Shown: positions 1-10,807, counted from the first letter of the stretch. The stretch is DNA of 41,615 nt from Podaxis mareebaensis (GCA_018524725.1 JAEUWP010000496.1:1-41615); one strand, 5' to 3'. Notes: generated from the sequence alone by a model not told the origin. Program-made: numbers and translations.

Positions 1-28
1 TAACACCTACCAATTCCCACTTGTACCA

Positions 29-101
29 GGCCATATAGCTCAGTGGTTAGAGCTCCTGTTGCAATCACAGGTGGTCCTAGGTTCAATCCCTGGTGTGGTC
101 A
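29..101 (+). tRNA. tRNA-like unit, probably a SINE head or tRNA pseudogene
   Basis: The 73 nt fold into a full cloverleaf. The acceptor stem 29-35/94-100 pairs with two G-U wobbles, and base 101 is the discriminator. The D stem is 38-41/50-53, the anticodon stem 55-59/67-71 and the T stem 77-81/89-93. The A-box (37-53) and B-box (81-90) match pol III promoters, and TTTT at 103-106 could terminate transcription. The seven-base loop 60-66 would give anticodon CAA (Leu), but position 33 is G instead of the near-invariant U, and the 5-nt variable arm is too short for tRNA-Leu. It abuts the retroelement fragment that follows. A degenerate tRNA or tRNA-derived SINE fits better than a working tRNA gene. 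Confidence 0.5.
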
Positions 102-112
102 CTTTTCTGTCT

Positions 113-872
113 TAATACCTGTATCATTATGAACATTAGATCGATCACAGAAGGGCAATTTGATGCTGTGAATGGAAATCGAGTAGGGCCAGGGATCTGG
201 GGTTAAGCCAGGTCCAGACTGAGGTCAGATGCCATATCCAGCAGCATCTGGGACCAGTAATGATGGAAGGGGTATGATTCTTCCCAAACACTCAATTGGA
301 GATTAAAGTCTCCTCCCATATAGTTCAAGGGTGGCAATTGATCCATTGCTTCTGACAACCAGCAGACTGCTGTCTTCTCATCATTAGAATATATGTTGAG
401 CAGATGACATGTTGACTCCCTTTGGAAAAGGGAAATCATCATGAGATCATTATGGTCCACCAGATCTGTGTGAAGTGATGGTCTAAGTTTAGATAGCCTG
501 TTATGGACATAGCCCATGACATGCGGTCTGGAACCAGGTTCTGTCTGCCTGATGAAGCACGTCCACTCAGGATGCTTGGGGGCACCAACAATGTCATCCC
601 CCTCTTTCCTAGTGGTAGAGGGAGCTTTGTGGATTACTCTCTAGGGGGGTTCTTGGAGAAAGATAATATCAAATTCATTTTTACACGATTTGAGTAGTGT
701 ATCCACAAGAATGTAACTACGGTTAACATTCTGCAAAAAGATACAAACGTCTGAGATCACTTTTATTAAGACTGAAAGGGATGCCAGGCATCAGGATGAG
801 TGGAGCAATGAGCCAACTGGTCATGTACTTCAGAGTATTTCTTTCTGATCCAATCACTGTCAAACCACTTGC
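113..872 (-). mobile_element. Antisense fragment of a LINE (LINE C): ORF1 end and ORF2 endonuclease
   Basis: On the minus strand, from 872 downward, a reading frame ends an ORF1 near 765-770. Its tail resembles the ORF1 C-terminus of LINE A. A second frame opens an apurinic-like endonuclease (EEP) domain. Visible EEP motifs are NVNRS near the start, the metal-binding glutamate in LQEPP, GGDFN (about 300-320) and VIDLMF (about 130-150). A stop near 201-203 and a stop just after LQEPP interrupt it. The RT is absent. Protein similarity to LINE A is only moderate, so this is a different LINE family. It is cut at 872 by the first base of LINE A and at about 112 by the tRNA-like unit. Confidence 0.75.
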
Positions 873-954
873 CCTTTCTCAGTAACTACCACCATCATCT
901 CAGTGGTTCAGTTATTCGTAGCACAAGGAATACAGTTACTCATTCTAAAGCATC

Positions 955-3564
955 ATGAAAGACTCTAAGGACTCTAGCAGCATCCTTGGAGGCCTCAAAA
1001 AGACTGCCGGCTCTATTCGTTCAGGAATCATTTGTCGTCAATGCTCTAGCGCCAGCATGGCGCCCAACCTGACTCTTCCAAGAGAGGCCTCTGTCCCTCT
1101 CTTTAATGACTTCCAGGTTTCTGAAGACTTCCTTAAGAAACCCCCTTCACCCTCTCTGTCCATTGGAGCTAAACGCTCCTACTCTACCAACCATTCTCTC
1201 TCAAATTGACTAGAGAAGAGTATGAAATTGAGGGAAGATGACAATGCTGCATCCGTCTCTTCAGCCAAAGAAAACAAGAACCAATCCCAAGGCACCTCCA
1301 CCCCCAAATCTATTGCCCATTCCATTATGTCCGGTCGTGAAGGAATCAATTTCTCCCCTGAAATTGCCCTGTCCTCTCACAGGATGCTTTCACCTGCTCA
1401 GGCCATTGCCTCTTCCTACGGCTTTGTCCCTCCTACTGCCGGAGCAGCTTGGGATGAATCGCAGCCCTCCGATCCCCTTCCTGCTCTTGCTACCTTCACC
1501 CCCGTCTCCACCCCAGCCAACACCCAACCTCAAGGTGAGGACCCTGTGTTCCATGGAATGGATTGGTCAGCGATCCGTTCCTCACTTTGTGACACCATCA
1601 GTGACATTGACATCACCAACACATCCAACCCCAAAGTGCTAAGCCTTCTCACGGCACTTCTTTCCTTTTCCTCCAGTTGGCTCTCATCCTGGGTTAATAA
1701 TGGAGGTGACCTTTCAACTTTTGAGGGAACCTCTTCCCTCACTCATCTTATGCAAACCATTGCTCACTCTGAGCAATTATGAAACAAATCAGTTCCATAC
1801 AACAGTCATACCGTGCGCCTATATGACACCATCTCTATGCAGTTCCCACCCTCTCACACCTTATCTCCTACCCCTACACCCATGTCAACTGGGCACCATC
1901 AAGAATGTCGGGCTGAAAAAGCACCAGCAGTGTCCTCCCCCTTCCCCAAAGATGCCTCTGGGAAACTCCAGGGCTCTTCCCCTTCCTCCCTTCCTGACGC
2001 CTCTGGGATACTCCAGGGCTCAGATTCGCAATTCGCTAAGGACACTGCACGAGCAATCGCCCTCTCACGTCTCCCTCCTGCTGACCCCAACAAACCAGGT
2101 GAGTCGTCAACTTCTATTGTTGATACTAATATGCTCCCCCCTCCCCCTTCCCAACCCATTGTCCCTGCTGCTCCTGGTCCATCCAGCCAGGGAAAGGCTA
2201 ACCCTAACCCTAGTACGTGGTCTACGGTCAATCGTCGTCGGGCGCCTTGTAAAACAATAGCCGCTCCTGTTCAGCATAAGCCTATTGTGGCCCCTGCTTT
2301 CCCTCCCAAGGAACCTGTCCCCCCTCCTCCCCGCCCTTCCCCTCCATCCTCTTCCCCTCCCCCTATCAACAAGGCCACTAAACCTCAGTACAGGTCTGGT
2401 GCGCCCTCTCCTTCTACTCAGAGGTCATCCTACTCCAAGGTAGCCTCTCAAACACCTCTAAATGTAGATGAACTGCAGAAATACGCAGCCCTACAAAACC
2501 AATTCCCGTCTATGTCGCCGGTCGACATCATAAACTTCTTACGCAACTCGGGGGACATCAAATCCCCTCCCCCCAAATCCCCTTCCTCCTCCCCTCGCCC
2601 TTCACAACCAAAGGCCACCCAAGGCCCTTCCCGCAAGAATGTTGTTGTTCCATTCAATGACCTTTTCACACACTTAATGATCACATCACTTGACCTAGTC
2701 GTCCGGTGCTGTAACAACGAACTCCACCACAAAAACCTCCCCCTTCGCGTTGAATCTGCCAGGAAAAACGAATGCACTCTCTGGCTCAACACGAGTTCTG
2801 TCGCTACTGAGGCAGAACTTAATGCTATCAAGAAAGGCATCTCCGATTCCAACCAGTCATCCTTCGCAACCCCAGAGATCAGGAACGCAGTCAACCCGTC
2901 GCTCCCGATGTCCAAATCCTTCATCAAACTGACCAACCTTCCTTACTTCAAGGAAGATGGTACTCCTTTCACTGCAGATGACATCAAACCTGCAATCGAC
3001 GCCTCCCCTTACACTGACATCACTAACCACCTCGTCGGTAAACCAAGGTTCTGCCGAGTGTCGCCTCACTCAGACTCGGCCCTTCTCTTCTTTGACTTGT
3101 GGGATTCTCAGTCAGCCTCAAGGGCGAAGCTGTACATCAACCACACCATTCTCTTTGAGAATAGAGTGTGCACATTCCATGGAGCCAGCATGAGGGTTGC
3201 CAGCCCTCTCTGCAACCGCTGTTGGAGATGGGGTCACCCTACCCACTTGTGCAAGGCACGTAACCCTAGGTGCGCCATCTGTGGCGATCCCCACCACACC
3301 AACAATCACCGTCGCAATGGGTACTGCTGTCATGGCAAGCCTGGCCCTAACCCCCGCCCTCCCACTCCCGCCAACGTCACTGAGTGTCCTCACGTGACTT
3401 CTTTCAACTGCCTGTCATGTGGGTCTAAGGATCACCACGTGAACAGCAACAAATGCCCGTTCTTCCGTCACAGGTATGACAAGGAATGGATCATAAACCG
3501 CCTCAAGGAGATGAAGTCTGAAAAGGAGAAATCCGATTTCAATGCACGGGCCGTTAATGTCTGA
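955..3564 (+). pseudogene. LINE A ORF1 (RNA-binding, Gag-like), two nonsense codons
   Basis: One frame of 870 codons runs from ATG 955 to TGA 3562, interrupted by TGA at 1207-1209 and 1780-1782. LINE B has CGA and CGG (Arg) at these sites. The N-terminal half is low-complexity, rich in Ser and Pro. Residues about 740-780 hold a CCHC zinc knuckle (CNRCWRWGHPTHLC) followed by further Cys/His clusters, the usual nucleic-acid-binding end of such proteins. Before it lies an RRM-like stretch starting near SFIKLTNLPYF. Residues 363-377 resemble a ubiquitin-interacting motif, and 505-535 resemble a CUE domain. The expected role is binding the element RNA in the ribonucleoprotein. The start was chosen because LINE B has the aligned ATG at 39966. 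Confidence 0.88.
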
Positions 3565-6500
3565 ACAATCTACTCGTAACAATGCTTCATTATCTAGCAT
3601 TTCCATTTGTTCCTTTAATGTACAAAAGAATTGGTCTACTGTAGAATTCTTGCTAAACTCTCCTCTATTAAAGGACATTCACATTTTATGTATTCAAGAG
3701 CCTGCTTTCAGGCATATTCGTAATGTTCCGTCCACATCAGCCTCTGAAGGAGACCCAATGGAAGGACCACCCATTCATCGAGATTGGATCTTACTCCATG
3801 ACCAATCCATCTCAAAACCTCGCGTCATCACATATGTTCACAACTCCCTTTGCTCATTCAACCCCATTATTCATCCGAACATCATATCGTCCCCCGATTT
3901 CCAGATGTTTTCACTTTCAATCCCCAGCAAACAATATTTCCTCAATTGCTACTTCGAAACAAACGATTCTTCTTCCATAGATTATTTAGAATCATGTATT
4001 CACTCCTTCCCTAGTAACGTTCGCTACGCTGGAGGTGACTTTAACACAAGATCTCCCGAATGGGATCGTAATGCTCCTCACCATTCTGCACGTGCTGATT
4101 TGCTGTGCGATATCATGGACACAATCGGACTCACCAGATCTACTCCAATCCATTATTCCCCAACTCATTTCCCAGACAATCCCAACAAATCAGCCACAGT
4201 GATTGATCTCATTTTCGCTATATCTCCACCAGACCTTCCCGCCCCTACACATTCCTATCAACATGACTGGAGATCTCGATCCGATCACGTTCTGCTTTTC
4301 ACACTCATCCCACTGTCGTCCACCGCCACTCCCATCATCACCAAGCGTACTATACCCAGAGACTCCGAAGAAGAAGCTCTCTTCCTATACAACTGCTCCC
4401 TGCGTATCAAAGCACTCCCTTCTAACTTTAACTCTTCTGAAGATGTCAACAGATACGCATCTTCCATCTTTAACATCGTCTCTGAAGAATGGAATGCGAA
4501 TACAGTAGAAGTCAAGATATGTCATTACTCGAAGCCTTGGTGGAACCGCCAATGCTCTGATGCACTATACGCCTTTAACTCTCATTGCACCAGACATAAT
4601 TGGAGTAATTTCAGACGCACTACCAGAAAAGCAAAACGAGCTTTCTTTGACAACAAAATTCTAGAGATCTCAAGGGAGAAACGACGACCTTGGGACCTTA
4701 TGTCGTGGGTGAAGAAACGAAATCTTCCCCCTTCCCAATCCATCCTTCACAAGGGACAGCCATGTGACGAACCAGAAAGTCTGTGGAAAGCGTTAGATGA
4801 GACATACAATGCGGTGTCTAGTCGACCTGTCAACCTTGACACAGCCAATTTCGCCCCTAAACAGGAAGAGCGATCTTGGCCCCCTTTTTCGCCCAGGGAA
4901 TTAACAGATGCCCTCACTCCATGCGCCAGCACCTCCGCCCCAGGTCCAGACCATCTCACATGGACCCACATCAAATTCTTCATGTCCGATAATGTCATCA
5001 AGTCGAACTTCACTTCTTTCGCCTCTGTGTGTATTCAGTTCCATACATGGCCAGAATATTTCAAGACGTCTACTTCGGTTATCATCCCGAAACCGAATAA
5101 ACCGCATTATTCAACGCCTAAAATGTTTCGGCCCATCGTCCTCCTCAACACCCTAGGCAAACTTATTGAGAAGATGATATCCAATCGTCTTCAATTTGAA
5201 TCAACACAGTTCGATCTAGTCCACCCCCTTCAATTCGGGGGCATCATACACCGTTCGACAGAAGATGCAGGTGTCTTTGTCACACACATGGTCCGCTCCG
5301 GATGGAAAAGAAACCTGAAAACGAGCGTCCTCGCCTTCGATGTCACTCAATTCTTCCCTTCCATTAATCATTCCCTTCTGATCGAGATCCTCAAGAGACA
5401 TGGTTTTCATTCTTCAGTTGTTTCTTTCTTTTCTGACTATTTAGTTAACCGCTTCACTATGTATTCATGGAACAATGTATCCTCTCCCCCATTTCCTGCT
5501 TCTGTAGGTGTAGGACAAGGCTCCGCTCTCTCCCCCATCTTAACTGCCCTTTATCTTTCACCCTTCATCCATAAATTCTCTAATGATGCCAGGTGTAAAC
5601 TACTCTCCTTTGTAGACGATGGACTTATTATTGTTCAGTCTGATTCCTTCCATACAAATTGTAAACTACTCACTTCTGTATACCTTAGTTGTGAACAATT
5701 ACTAACCTCCATGGGCCTCGCTCTTGAACACAACAAGACGGAGGCCTTCCATTTCTCCAACCGCCCTTGGGCGGAACCTGACCCCCACATCATTATTGAC
5801 CACCCCACCGACGGTCGCCTCACTTTCATCCCCAAGCGTCATCTCAGATACTTGGGATTCTATTTTGACCGGGCGCTCTCGTTCAAAGAACATGTCTGCT
5901 ATTACTCTACCAAGGCGCTTTCCACAGTCAAATGCATGCGCCTCCTTGGAAATTCAATACGAGGTTTATCCCCATTACACAAACACCTTCTCTACAGGTC
6001 TTGTGTAGTCCCTATCGCCATATATGGATTCCGCCTATGGTTTAACCGCAACGGCCGCTATAAAGGCCTTATCAAACAACTACAGCAAATGCAGCAGTCT
6101 GCAGCCCTATGGATCACCGGTGCATTTCGCACAACGCCAACGGGTGGGGTCAAGGCCATTGCCGGTCTTATCCCCATCCAACTCCATCTTTTCAAGCTTG
6201 CAAAATGATGCTCCCTCCGCTTCCAAACTCTCCCCCCATCTCATCCTATCAAAATCCTCACACGTGACATTGATCCTCTTGATGCACGCTCTACAAAAAT
6301 CCGATCCACGGCGCTAGACTTTGTCTCTGATGCCCAATTAGTTTCAGATCGATTTAACCGCCTTCACCCTAGCGTTAAGCCGGGTCAGCGCCTCGTTGAC
6401 CACTTTGAATCTCAAATTCATTTTCATCAATGTCCCACCCCTGTCGATAACAATGTAAAAGCTCATTATATTCAATCTCTCAACTTAGCTAGAGACTCCT

Positions 6501-7489
6501 CATTTTCTTCTCCCGTTTCATTAGTAGTTTCCTCTGATGGCTCAGTCCCCCTCAATCCGCGGCTCTCCGCTACCTCCGCTTACTTAGTCTTCGGCTCTTC
6601 GGCTTCTGATATTCTCTCTTCTTCTGTTTGCCCCTGTGGGGAAGTACTCTCTTCCGATTCTGAATCTTATGCTATCCGTCTCAGTCTCTTTTCTTCTATC
6701 TCCCTCTCTATCTCTCGTGGCTGCTCCTCTATCTGTTTCTTCACCGATTCAATTTCCTCTGCTAAATATCTCTTTAATTACGGCCCCCACAGTGCTCATA
6801 AAGACGCCCTAGCGGTCATCCCTCTCCTTCGAGAGTGGTTGTCTTCCTCCCCCCTCAACAATGTTCACTTCTGGTCAGTTCCATCCTCCGAAAAATGGTC
6901 AGTTCACTTCCAAGCGCACAATCTTGCCAAGTCGCTGTGCATCCCCAACAATCCACAGTTCCCTATCCACACCTCTCTAGGCTACGTTCACAACCATTAC
7001 ACCATCAAATGCCTTTCCATGTGGAGGCAAAAGATGAACGTACCTAAATACCGAGGCCACAATTGGCTTCCCCTCACCAATCCCGCGGATCAACCCTTAG
7101 AACCTAAATACGTCAATGGCGGCACCTGGCTCTCTTCAGGACTTGGTGCTGATCCCAATCTTTGTGCGCGCTTCACCCGCTGTGTGACCGACCACGCGCC
7201 TATTGGCTCATTCAGACAGCGCTTCTTCCCAGGGCGCTACATCACCTCCTGCCCCTGCAGCAAGGAACTCGAAACCCGGGACCATATCATCCACCATTGT
7301 CCCCTCTACCATCGCCCTTACGGTATTCGATCGAATATCTATTGGCTTATCGAGTTCCTTCGTGAAAACCCGGCGGCATTTTCCTTCGCTGACCAGATTC
7401 AAGGACCCATAACATTTGAGGACTACAACACTCGACGGCTTACTCGTCAAGAGAGGCTAGCTCTGCATGGCACTCCGGATGTTCACTAA
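3542..7489 (+). pseudogene. LINE A ORF2: endonuclease, reverse transcriptase, RNase H; one nonsense codon
   Basis: A single frame of about 1,315 codons is broken only by TGA at 6206-6208. The frame continues unchanged beyond it, so this is a point nonsense and not a frameshift. In order: EEP endonuclease (QEP, GGDFN, VIDLIF, SDH; residues about 15-265), reverse transcriptase (APGPDH, AFDVTQFF, GQGSALSP, catalytic FVDD; about 450-750), RNase H (SSDGS, ESYA, FTDS, 6530-6830), and a C-terminal CCHC-type knuckle starting CPCSKE near 7250. This enzyme nicks target DNA and primes reverse transcription on it. The likely initiator is the in-frame ATG at 3557, overlapping the ORF1 stop. The nonsense codon removes RNase H and the terminal knuckle. 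Confidence 0.9.
3557..3564 (+). promoter_or_regulatory. ORF1 stop / ORF2 start overlap (ATGTCTGA)
   Basis: The ORF2-frame ATG at 3557-3559 lies five bases before the ORF1 TGA at 3562-3564. The ORFs are in different frames. An overlapping start and stop is the arrangement used for termination-reinitiation in some LINEs, so ORF2 is probably translated by ribosomes that have just finished ORF1. An upstream in-frame ATG at 3542 is the alternative start. Confidence 0.5.
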
Positions 7490-7787
7490 AGGGTCTATTC
7501 TCCTTTCTCTTTCTCTCTTATGTACGCTTGTCTCGCTAGCTCCATCTTCCCCTCCCCATTTCATCTTCGTCTTTTCCTCCCTCTGTTTGAGTAATCGTAC
7601 CCTCTATTTTGTGTTGGTTGACTTTCGCTAGCTCCCTCACTCCCCTCCCCAATTCTCTTTCTCTTTTTCTCTCTCTCTATTTCTTTCTCTTGTCTGTAGG
7701 TTTCGGTTCTTGGGACTGCTATCGCGCACCCGTTTGTAGTAGCTAGTCTATTGCAATAAATGTTGATTTAAAAAAAAAAAAAAAAAA
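7490..7787 (+). other. LINE A 3' UTR, polyadenylation signal and poly(A)
   Basis: The 3' UTR is strongly pyrimidine-rich (7495-7700, mostly T and C). It ends in a conserved tail shared with the truncated copy at 13602-13670. AATAAA lies at 7755-7760, followed by 18 A residues at 7770-7787. This end is what the ORF2 enzyme would recognise for target-primed reverse transcription. Confidence 0.85.
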
Positions 7788-8438
7788 GAGCAGATGCAAT
7801 CCTAGTCATTGTGGACAGGTTTACCAAGATAATCTGACTAATTGCAACAAACACCAGCCTTGACTCCATGGGACTAGTGAAGATATACTGAGATCACATC
7901 TGGAAACTCCACAGACCTTCTCAAGAAACTCACAGCATACTGAGCCTGAGCCAAGGAGTTATTAGAAAGCAAGAGGCAGGTCATGACAAAGCACTATAAC
8001 AAAAGGAGAATAGCAAGTAGAGATTACCAAGAAGGGACCCAGGTATAGCTCAAAGGAACCAACATAACAACAAATTGACCAGCAAAGAAACTTGATCACA
8101 AACAATATGGACCCTTCAAGGTACTCAAGAAAGTAGGGCCAGGAGCATACCAGCTGGAGTTACTAGAAGGATGGGTCATCCATAACATGTTCAATGAAGC
8201 ATTACTAATACCATATCAACCACCAAAGTTCATGAATTAGCAAGCCAAACCACCACCACAACCAGAAGTCATCAATGGGAAAGAAGAATATGAGGTAGAG
8301 GAGATCCAAGGACATTGCAAAAAGGGCCAAGGAATGCAGTATCTCATGCATTGGAAAGGGTACAGTAATGAGCATGACACATGGATAGCTGAATCAGCAC
8401 TGGAAAATGCTCAGGAGGTGTTACAGGATTATCTCTAA
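7788..8438 (+). pseudogene. Gypsy integrase remnant with C-terminal chromodomain
   Basis: 7790-7915 encodes the integrase core start (ILVIVDRFTKI), with TGA codons where Arg is usual. About 200 residues of the core then appear deleted near 7917. The frame resumes with the integrase C-terminal region (QHTLSLAKELLESKR, then DHKQYGPFKVLKKVG and WVIHNMFNEALL). A chromodomain closes the protein at 8283-8438 (EEYEVEEIQG...MHWKGYSNEHDTW), and a TAA ends it. In chromoviruses this domain directs integration to marked chromatin. The coding is inactive because of the deletion, stops and frame changes. Confidence 0.82.
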
Positions 8439-8463
8439 AGGTTTCCTGGAGCAAAACCTATAA

Positions 8464-8474
8464 AGAGGGGGGGT
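8464..8474 (+). other. Purine tract downstream of the chromodomain
   Basis: AAGAGGGGGGG follows 26 bases after the integrase stop. It resembles the polypurine tract that primes plus-strand synthesis, but no LTR start (TG) follows. A very similar tract recurs at about 10015-10025. Confidence 0.4.
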
Positions 8475-8512
8475 ACTCAACAGCCATAGCAACACAACAA
8501 GCAGACTCAGAC

Positions 8513-9420
8513 ATGGATACAGACCAAAGCAGCCAAACCTTCATCCCCACCACTTCTCCTTCTACTGACACCCTCATCACCAACATTGAACAACAGCTAA
8601 CCAACAACAACCCCACCAGACAATTCAAAGAGCATATACAACTTGCATGAGACATTGTCTGCCTCCAATGAGTATACAATGATGTACAAGAGGCCACCAA
8701 GCTATTTGTCCAAGCAGTCCAAGCAACCATTCCACAAATCCAGAAGTCAGCCAAAGGATCAGGGTGAGCCACCCAGATGAACCAACACATCCACATCATC
8801 CTACACAATGTTAACAACTACCTCACATCCAATACAGGTGATCAGTTCACTAGCATCCTAGTCATGGTGGCAGAACAACTCTCCAAACTCTCCATAACTG
8901 ATGATGAAGAAAAGGAAAACCTTGTAGCCTGCCTCATATCACTCACCCAAGGAAAAGACCCCTTCCCCCATGAACACCCAACCCCACAACCTGCACCACA
9001 ATGCTTTCCCCTGACAGACACTGAATCAGACAAAGAAGTCCCCACCATCAAAGGGGAGGTCATGCATCTCATCAAGTTTCTCACCCCTGAATGCACAGGC
9101 CCTGCTACAGTCAAGAAATGTGAACCCCCTGTCCCATTCAAAACCTTGAAGAAAGATGGTGAGAAGGATGAAGAATATTGGAAGAAGATTCTACAAGTCC
9201 TAATTGAAGATCACAGCAACACTGGTGCCACCTACCAAGGCACCATGATTCCCATGTATGGTGGAGGACCCAATCACACACCATTCTTCATCACCTGGAA
9301 AAAGTCACCAACCAGTTCTTCATTGGCCCCAACAAGAAAGTTGTCACTCACAAGATCACCCACTGACTACAGGACCCACCAACTTTTAAAGAGGCTCAGA
9401 ATTTCCTAGCACATTTCACC
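8513..9420 (+). pseudogene. Extra ORF between chromodomain and 3' LTR, unknown function
   Basis: ATG 8513 opens a frame to 9409 interrupted only by TGA at 8648, 8669 and 8765, each readable as a mutated CGA. The protein is hydrophilic, rich in Thr, Gln, Asn and Pro, has an acidic segment (DDEEKE, about residue 130), and shows no enzyme motif. Near 9270 the better coding frame seems to shift by one base, suggesting an indel, and coding then reaches about 9420. I do not recognise the family. It could be an env-position ORF specific to this element, a displaced gag from a second element, or a captured host gene. Confidence 0.5.
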
Positions 9421-9494
9421 TTTCCAGTATGTTGTAACTTATGCAGACCTTTACAGTAGTTTCATGTGGTCATGACACCTTAGGAAGAGGGTGA

Positions 9495-9864
9495 TGTTAC
9501 AGTCTCAGCTATATTTAGAACACACTTACTCAGCATACTGTTTCACCTCATGTTTCACCCCCTTGTTACACTTCACCTTAGTCACCCACTGACTCATCCT
9601 AGCATTTCATCTATTCTTAGCTTTCTTTCCTACAGTATATAAGCCCTAGGTAGAGCACCTGTATTCCTTATGCTTTACCAACTAGTTCTTTCCCCTTTGC
9701 TCATCCTCAAGTCTTTGCCTAGTTGCAACCTGAGTTTATACAAAGGTCATAACAGTTTCAATTTCTGTTGATTGAGAACACTTCACCTTGACAAACATTG
9801 ACACAATTTACAGTCAGAGGGTCTTTCTTCAACAGACCACCAAGCATTGAGTGGGTGTATTACA
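9495..9864 (+). repeat. Gypsy LTR (probably the 3' LTR)
   Basis: It begins TGTTACAG right after a purine-rich run (GGAAGAGGGTGA) and ends GTATTACA at 9864. A second possible end, also TATTACA, is at 9907. A TATA box, TATATAAG, lies at 9636-9643, the expected place for an LTR promoter. The partner LTR is not in the window, so the exact end is uncertain. Confidence 0.6.
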
Positions 9865-9908
9865 GGCTTCCTTGCCAGACCACCAAACAATAAGTGGGCA
9901 TATTACAG
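9833..9908 (+). repeat. Two 33-bp direct repeats at the LTR 3' end
   Basis: 9833-9865 and 9876-9908 both start CAGACCACCAA and end ATTACAG. They differ at 5 of 33 positions and are spaced 43 bp apart. They may reflect a tandem duplication of the LTR terminus, which would explain the ambiguous LTR end. Confidence 0.75.
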
Positions 9909-10807
9909 TCAGAAGAGAGGGGGGGTTTGGTGTCATTTAGGCACAGCACAAAGCAATGAGAACCTCAGGGTGACTACAGGCACAGTGTGAAGCAATGAGA
10001 GCAAGTAGTCAGGAAAAGGGGGGGTACAACATGGGATTGGCACATGAGGGAAGTCTAATCTTGATATTACAAGGTTTCTTCTTTGGTTGAATGATGCCTA
10101 AGTTGAGACCTATCCTTGTAAGAGATGAGCAGAGGTCCTTGTCCCCTATGGGTCTGAAGGAGCTGCTCTGTTTAACCTCAGGTGGCTGTTCATGTTGTCT
10201 CTAGGCAGCAAACTCATATAGATCACACACTCCATAGGATCAACACTAAAGAGAAGCTGAGAGGGAAAAGCTTTCACAAGGGTGAAGAGATGCAGACTTA
10301 ATGAGTAACACAGGTTAGGGAATAACACTGGTTAGAACACTGTTAAGATTAGACTTGCTAATCTACATGTCTAGACACTGTGTATATACTAGTCCAATAA
10401 CTACTTAAGGAAGTAGATCAATTGTAACATATGGGATGAAAACCAAAAGGGAAGCATAGAGGTGCATATGAAAGTCTGCAGGAGTGAACATAATTGATGT
10501 GACATGAATACAACAGAGGAGACAAAACTTATACCTGGTCCAAGAATAGAAAGTGTCTAAATATATAAGATGTAAGCTCAATGTCATCACAAGTCATCAT
10601 CACAAGGGAAGTAGACTCCATGATACTGGCACACTTTGTCCACCTTCTCACACATTTCCCAATCCATTGTTTGCCTAAGTTCTGTCATTTCTTGCCACAA
10701 GCTGATCATCATGCACTTCATTGAATCCCATTCCTCAAAGGACTGCTCCTCAGTCTCTTTGGTTTCCTCAGTGTTCTTGGAGTTCACAATATTCATAACA
10801 TGGTCCT
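9909..10807. other. CpG-free repeat-derived stretch without a recognised gene
   Basis: No protein domain is recognisable. Two 22-bp near-repeats (AGGCACAG...AGCAATGAG) lie at 9939-9960 and 9978-9999. A G-rich purine tract lies at about 10015-10025. A minus-strand 69-codon frame (10587-10796) is acidic and unlike anything I know. The stretch ends abruptly where Copia integrase coding begins at 10808. It is probably the remains of another element that replaced the Copia 5' half. Confidence 0.5.

Larger units (their letters stand above)
873..7787 (+). mobile_element. Nearly complete LINE, Tad1/I-like (LINE A)
   Basis: This element has two overlapping ORFs, a pyrimidine-rich 3' UTR and a poly(A) tail. 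Its order of RRM/zinc-knuckle ORF1, then EEP endonuclease, RT, RNase H and a C-terminal zinc knuckle, is that of fungal LINEs of the Tad1/I group. The 5' end is set by comparison with LINE B: homology begins at 873 here and 39884 there. The A-run 7770-7787 marks the 3' end. Only three nonsense codons break it (1207, 1780, 6206). No target-site duplication was found, and the two flanks belong to unrelated elements. CpG is still frequent, unlike the DNA to its right. Confidence 0.9.
7788..9864 (+). mobile_element. Degraded Ty3/Gypsy chromovirus, 3' part
   Basis: This remnant starts directly after the LINE A poly(A). It holds the beginning of the integrase core, the integrase C-terminal part with a chromodomain, an additional ORF, purine tracts and one LTR. 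Gag, protease, RT and the 5' LTR are missing from the window. Most stop codons in the integrase frame are TGA where Arg is expected. The whole stretch contains no CpG by eye. Confidence 0.8.

Noticed and set aside
29..101. Functional tRNA-Leu(CAA)
   Set aside because: U33 is missing, the variable arm is short and there is no intron; Leu identity is not supported.
1238..2260. Long proline/leucine-rich ORFs in other frames of LINE ORF1
   Set aside because: They are frame shadows of the low-complexity ORF1, which is conserved in LINE B.
6208..6838. Frameshift separating LINE RT from RNase H
   Set aside because: The reading frame before and after is the same; only a single TGA lies between.
8464..10030. 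G-runs as G-quadruplexes
   Set aside because: Each tract is a single run of seven Gs next to LTR features; polypurine tracts explain them better.
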